DNA from: Scheffersomyces stipitis CBS 6054
Taxonomy: Eukaryota > Ascomycota > Pichiomycetes > Serinales > Debaryomycetaceae
Assembly: GCF_000209165.1 (NCBI RefSeq)
Contig: NC_009046.1
Coordinates: forward strand, 310,001-374,000
Length of the DNA stretch: 64,000 nucleotides
Direction: 5' to 3'
Shown: positions 63,250 to 64,000 of the stretch, piece after piece
How positions within the stretch are numbered: the first letter of the stretch is position 1
Layout of the letters: the number at the start of each line of letters is the position of its first letter
Program-made: the position numbers and the translations under genes
The notes under the pieces: model-generated
What the model saw: only the letters and a program-made list of their open reading frames with translations
What the model was told of the DNA's origin: nothing
Databases searched by the model: none

Positions 63250-64000
63250 TTAGTATCTTCTTTCTCGGTTGAGCTCTTCCATTTTGCGTAGCAACTCTAA
63301 TAATTCTTTTTCTTGTGTAATGTGACGTTCAGCATCGGCACCTTCTTTTTGTACATCTTCTAATCCCTCTGTAACCACTTGCGTTATCACTGGTTGGTTA
63401 TACTCTCCAGGCAATCTAAACTCCTTCGGTATGAAATCTCCATATTTTGTCAACCATGCTCTTCTTCTCTCCTTTTCCTCGATTTGCATTTTGTAGAGCT
63501 CATCATTTAGGAAATTTGTAAGCTTTGAAAGAAACTTTCGGGGATAACTGAATTGCTCATGATGAAGTTCTCGTAAGTACTGTGACTTGAATACATTCAA
63601 AAATTGAGTATAGTGGTACACCAATTGATTCACAGTATCAGTGAATTTTTCTATAGGAGTCTGCTCGGGTCCTCCCGGGTCTTCTATTGGCGACTTCATC
63701 AAGATTTCCTCGCATACCGTGAATAAAACCATGATTTCAGGAATGTTCTTCAGCTTAAAACTTCTATAAAAGCTGAGTTGATCCTTCATGGTAGCAATCA
63801 CCACTTCTATGCTTGGGGAATGGGCATTTATGAACTTCTGGGCTCGGGCTTCGTTGTTCACTATGATGTCATAGACAGTGTGAAGTTCTTTCAATACGTC
63901 TGGTAACTCTTGGGCATCATTCTTTAAGATCTCCAAGTTTACCTGTTGAGAACCTCCAGAATATAAAATTTGAACTCCCTGAGTACACTGGTCGTAGTGG
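63250..64000 (-). CDS. ATG17: Atg17, autophagy scaffold (C-terminal part)
   Basis: Scaffold that organises the Atg1 kinase complex at the phagophore assembly site. About 249 C-terminal residues are visible and the frame stays open to the right edge, so the start lies outside. The sequence is helical throughout. [23 protein letters not shown] aligns with the matching S. cerevisiae helix. The signature near the end, [22 protein letters not shown], matches [21 protein letters not shown]. The Glu/Arg-rich tail ([14 protein letters not shown]) extends past the S. cerevisiae end. Adjacent SPP382 supports the call through conserved neighbourhood. Confidence 0.85.
   Translation of the reverse strand, partial: HYDQCTQGVQILYSGGSQQVNLEILKNDAQELPDVLKELHTVYDIIVNNEARAQKFINAHSPSIEVVIATMKDQLSFYRSFKLKNIPEIMVLFTVCEEILMKSPIEDPGGPEQTPIEKFTDTVNQLVYHYTQFLNVFKSQYLRELHHEQFSYPRKFLSKLTNFLNDELYKMQIEEKERRRAWLTKYGDFIPKEFRLPGEYNQPVITQVVTEGLEDVQKEGADAERHITQEKELLELLRKMEELNRERRY

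Overview
This is a nuclear chromosome segment of a budding yeast (Saccharomycotina). It carries 33 protein genes and two tRNA genes. It encodes the fungal elongation factor eEF3 and the fungal lysine-pathway enzyme LYS2. Four genes have very small introns with classic yeast splice signals, and many neighbouring gene pairs are also neighbours in Saccharomyces cerevisiae. The family content (CFEM protein, SPX-RING ligase, GSKIP-domain protein, urea-permease family) and a complete absence of in-frame CTG codons in the 1394-codon LYS2 gene suggest a CTG-Ser clade yeast such as Scheffersomyces or a relative. The species and the genetic code cannot be proven from this window alone. If CTG is read as Ser, the few Leu residues encoded by CTG (for example in PDE2 and VTS1) change.

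Layout. 1-7.3 kb: a spliced phospholipase B-type gene running off the left edge, then eEF3 with a 2 kb upstream region. 7.3-13.4 kb: a tight block ULA1> <SPB4 DEG1> <SNF8. 13.9-18.8 kb: a spliced DUR3-type urea permease and a 2.7 kb gene-free stretch. 18.8-28.1 kb: an alpha/beta hydrolase-phosphatase fusion, CTF8, a seven-helix membrane protein, BUD23, spliced IMG1, a GSKIP-domain protein, NAA38/MAK31 and a CFEM protein. 29-34 kb: a type II membrane protein, tRNA-Gln(CTG), an SPX-RING protein and tRNA-Glu(TTC). 34.4-40.2 kb: GET3, a spliced SERF-family gene, a dienelactone hydrolase, TIF34 and an HSP20-like protein. 40.6-49.5 kb: RAD16, LYS2 and a tail-anchored protein. 51-56 kb: PDE2 and VTS1. 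56-64 kb: YKT6, a Rab GTPase with an insertion, MIA40, a small probable mitochondrial protein, SPP382 and the C-terminal part of ATG17 at the right edge.

The genes are mostly housekeeping: translation and ribosome biogenesis (eEF3, SPB4, BUD23, TIF34, IMG1), tRNA modification (DEG1), membrane traffic and protein targeting (SNF8, GET3, YKT6, Rab, MIA40), DNA maintenance (CTF8, RAD16), nutrient use (DUR3, LYS2, SPX-RING, PLB), signalling (PDE2) and autophagy (ATG17). I see no mobile element, CRISPR array or obvious foreign island. The least described items are the hydrolase-phosphatase fusion, the HSP20-like protein with charged flanks, the Rab with an interswitch insertion, the CFEM protein with a basic tail instead of a GPI signal, and the tail-anchored protein after LYS2.

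Starts are given at the first credible ATG. Several open frames extend further upstream only through TTG or GTG codons, and I did not use those.
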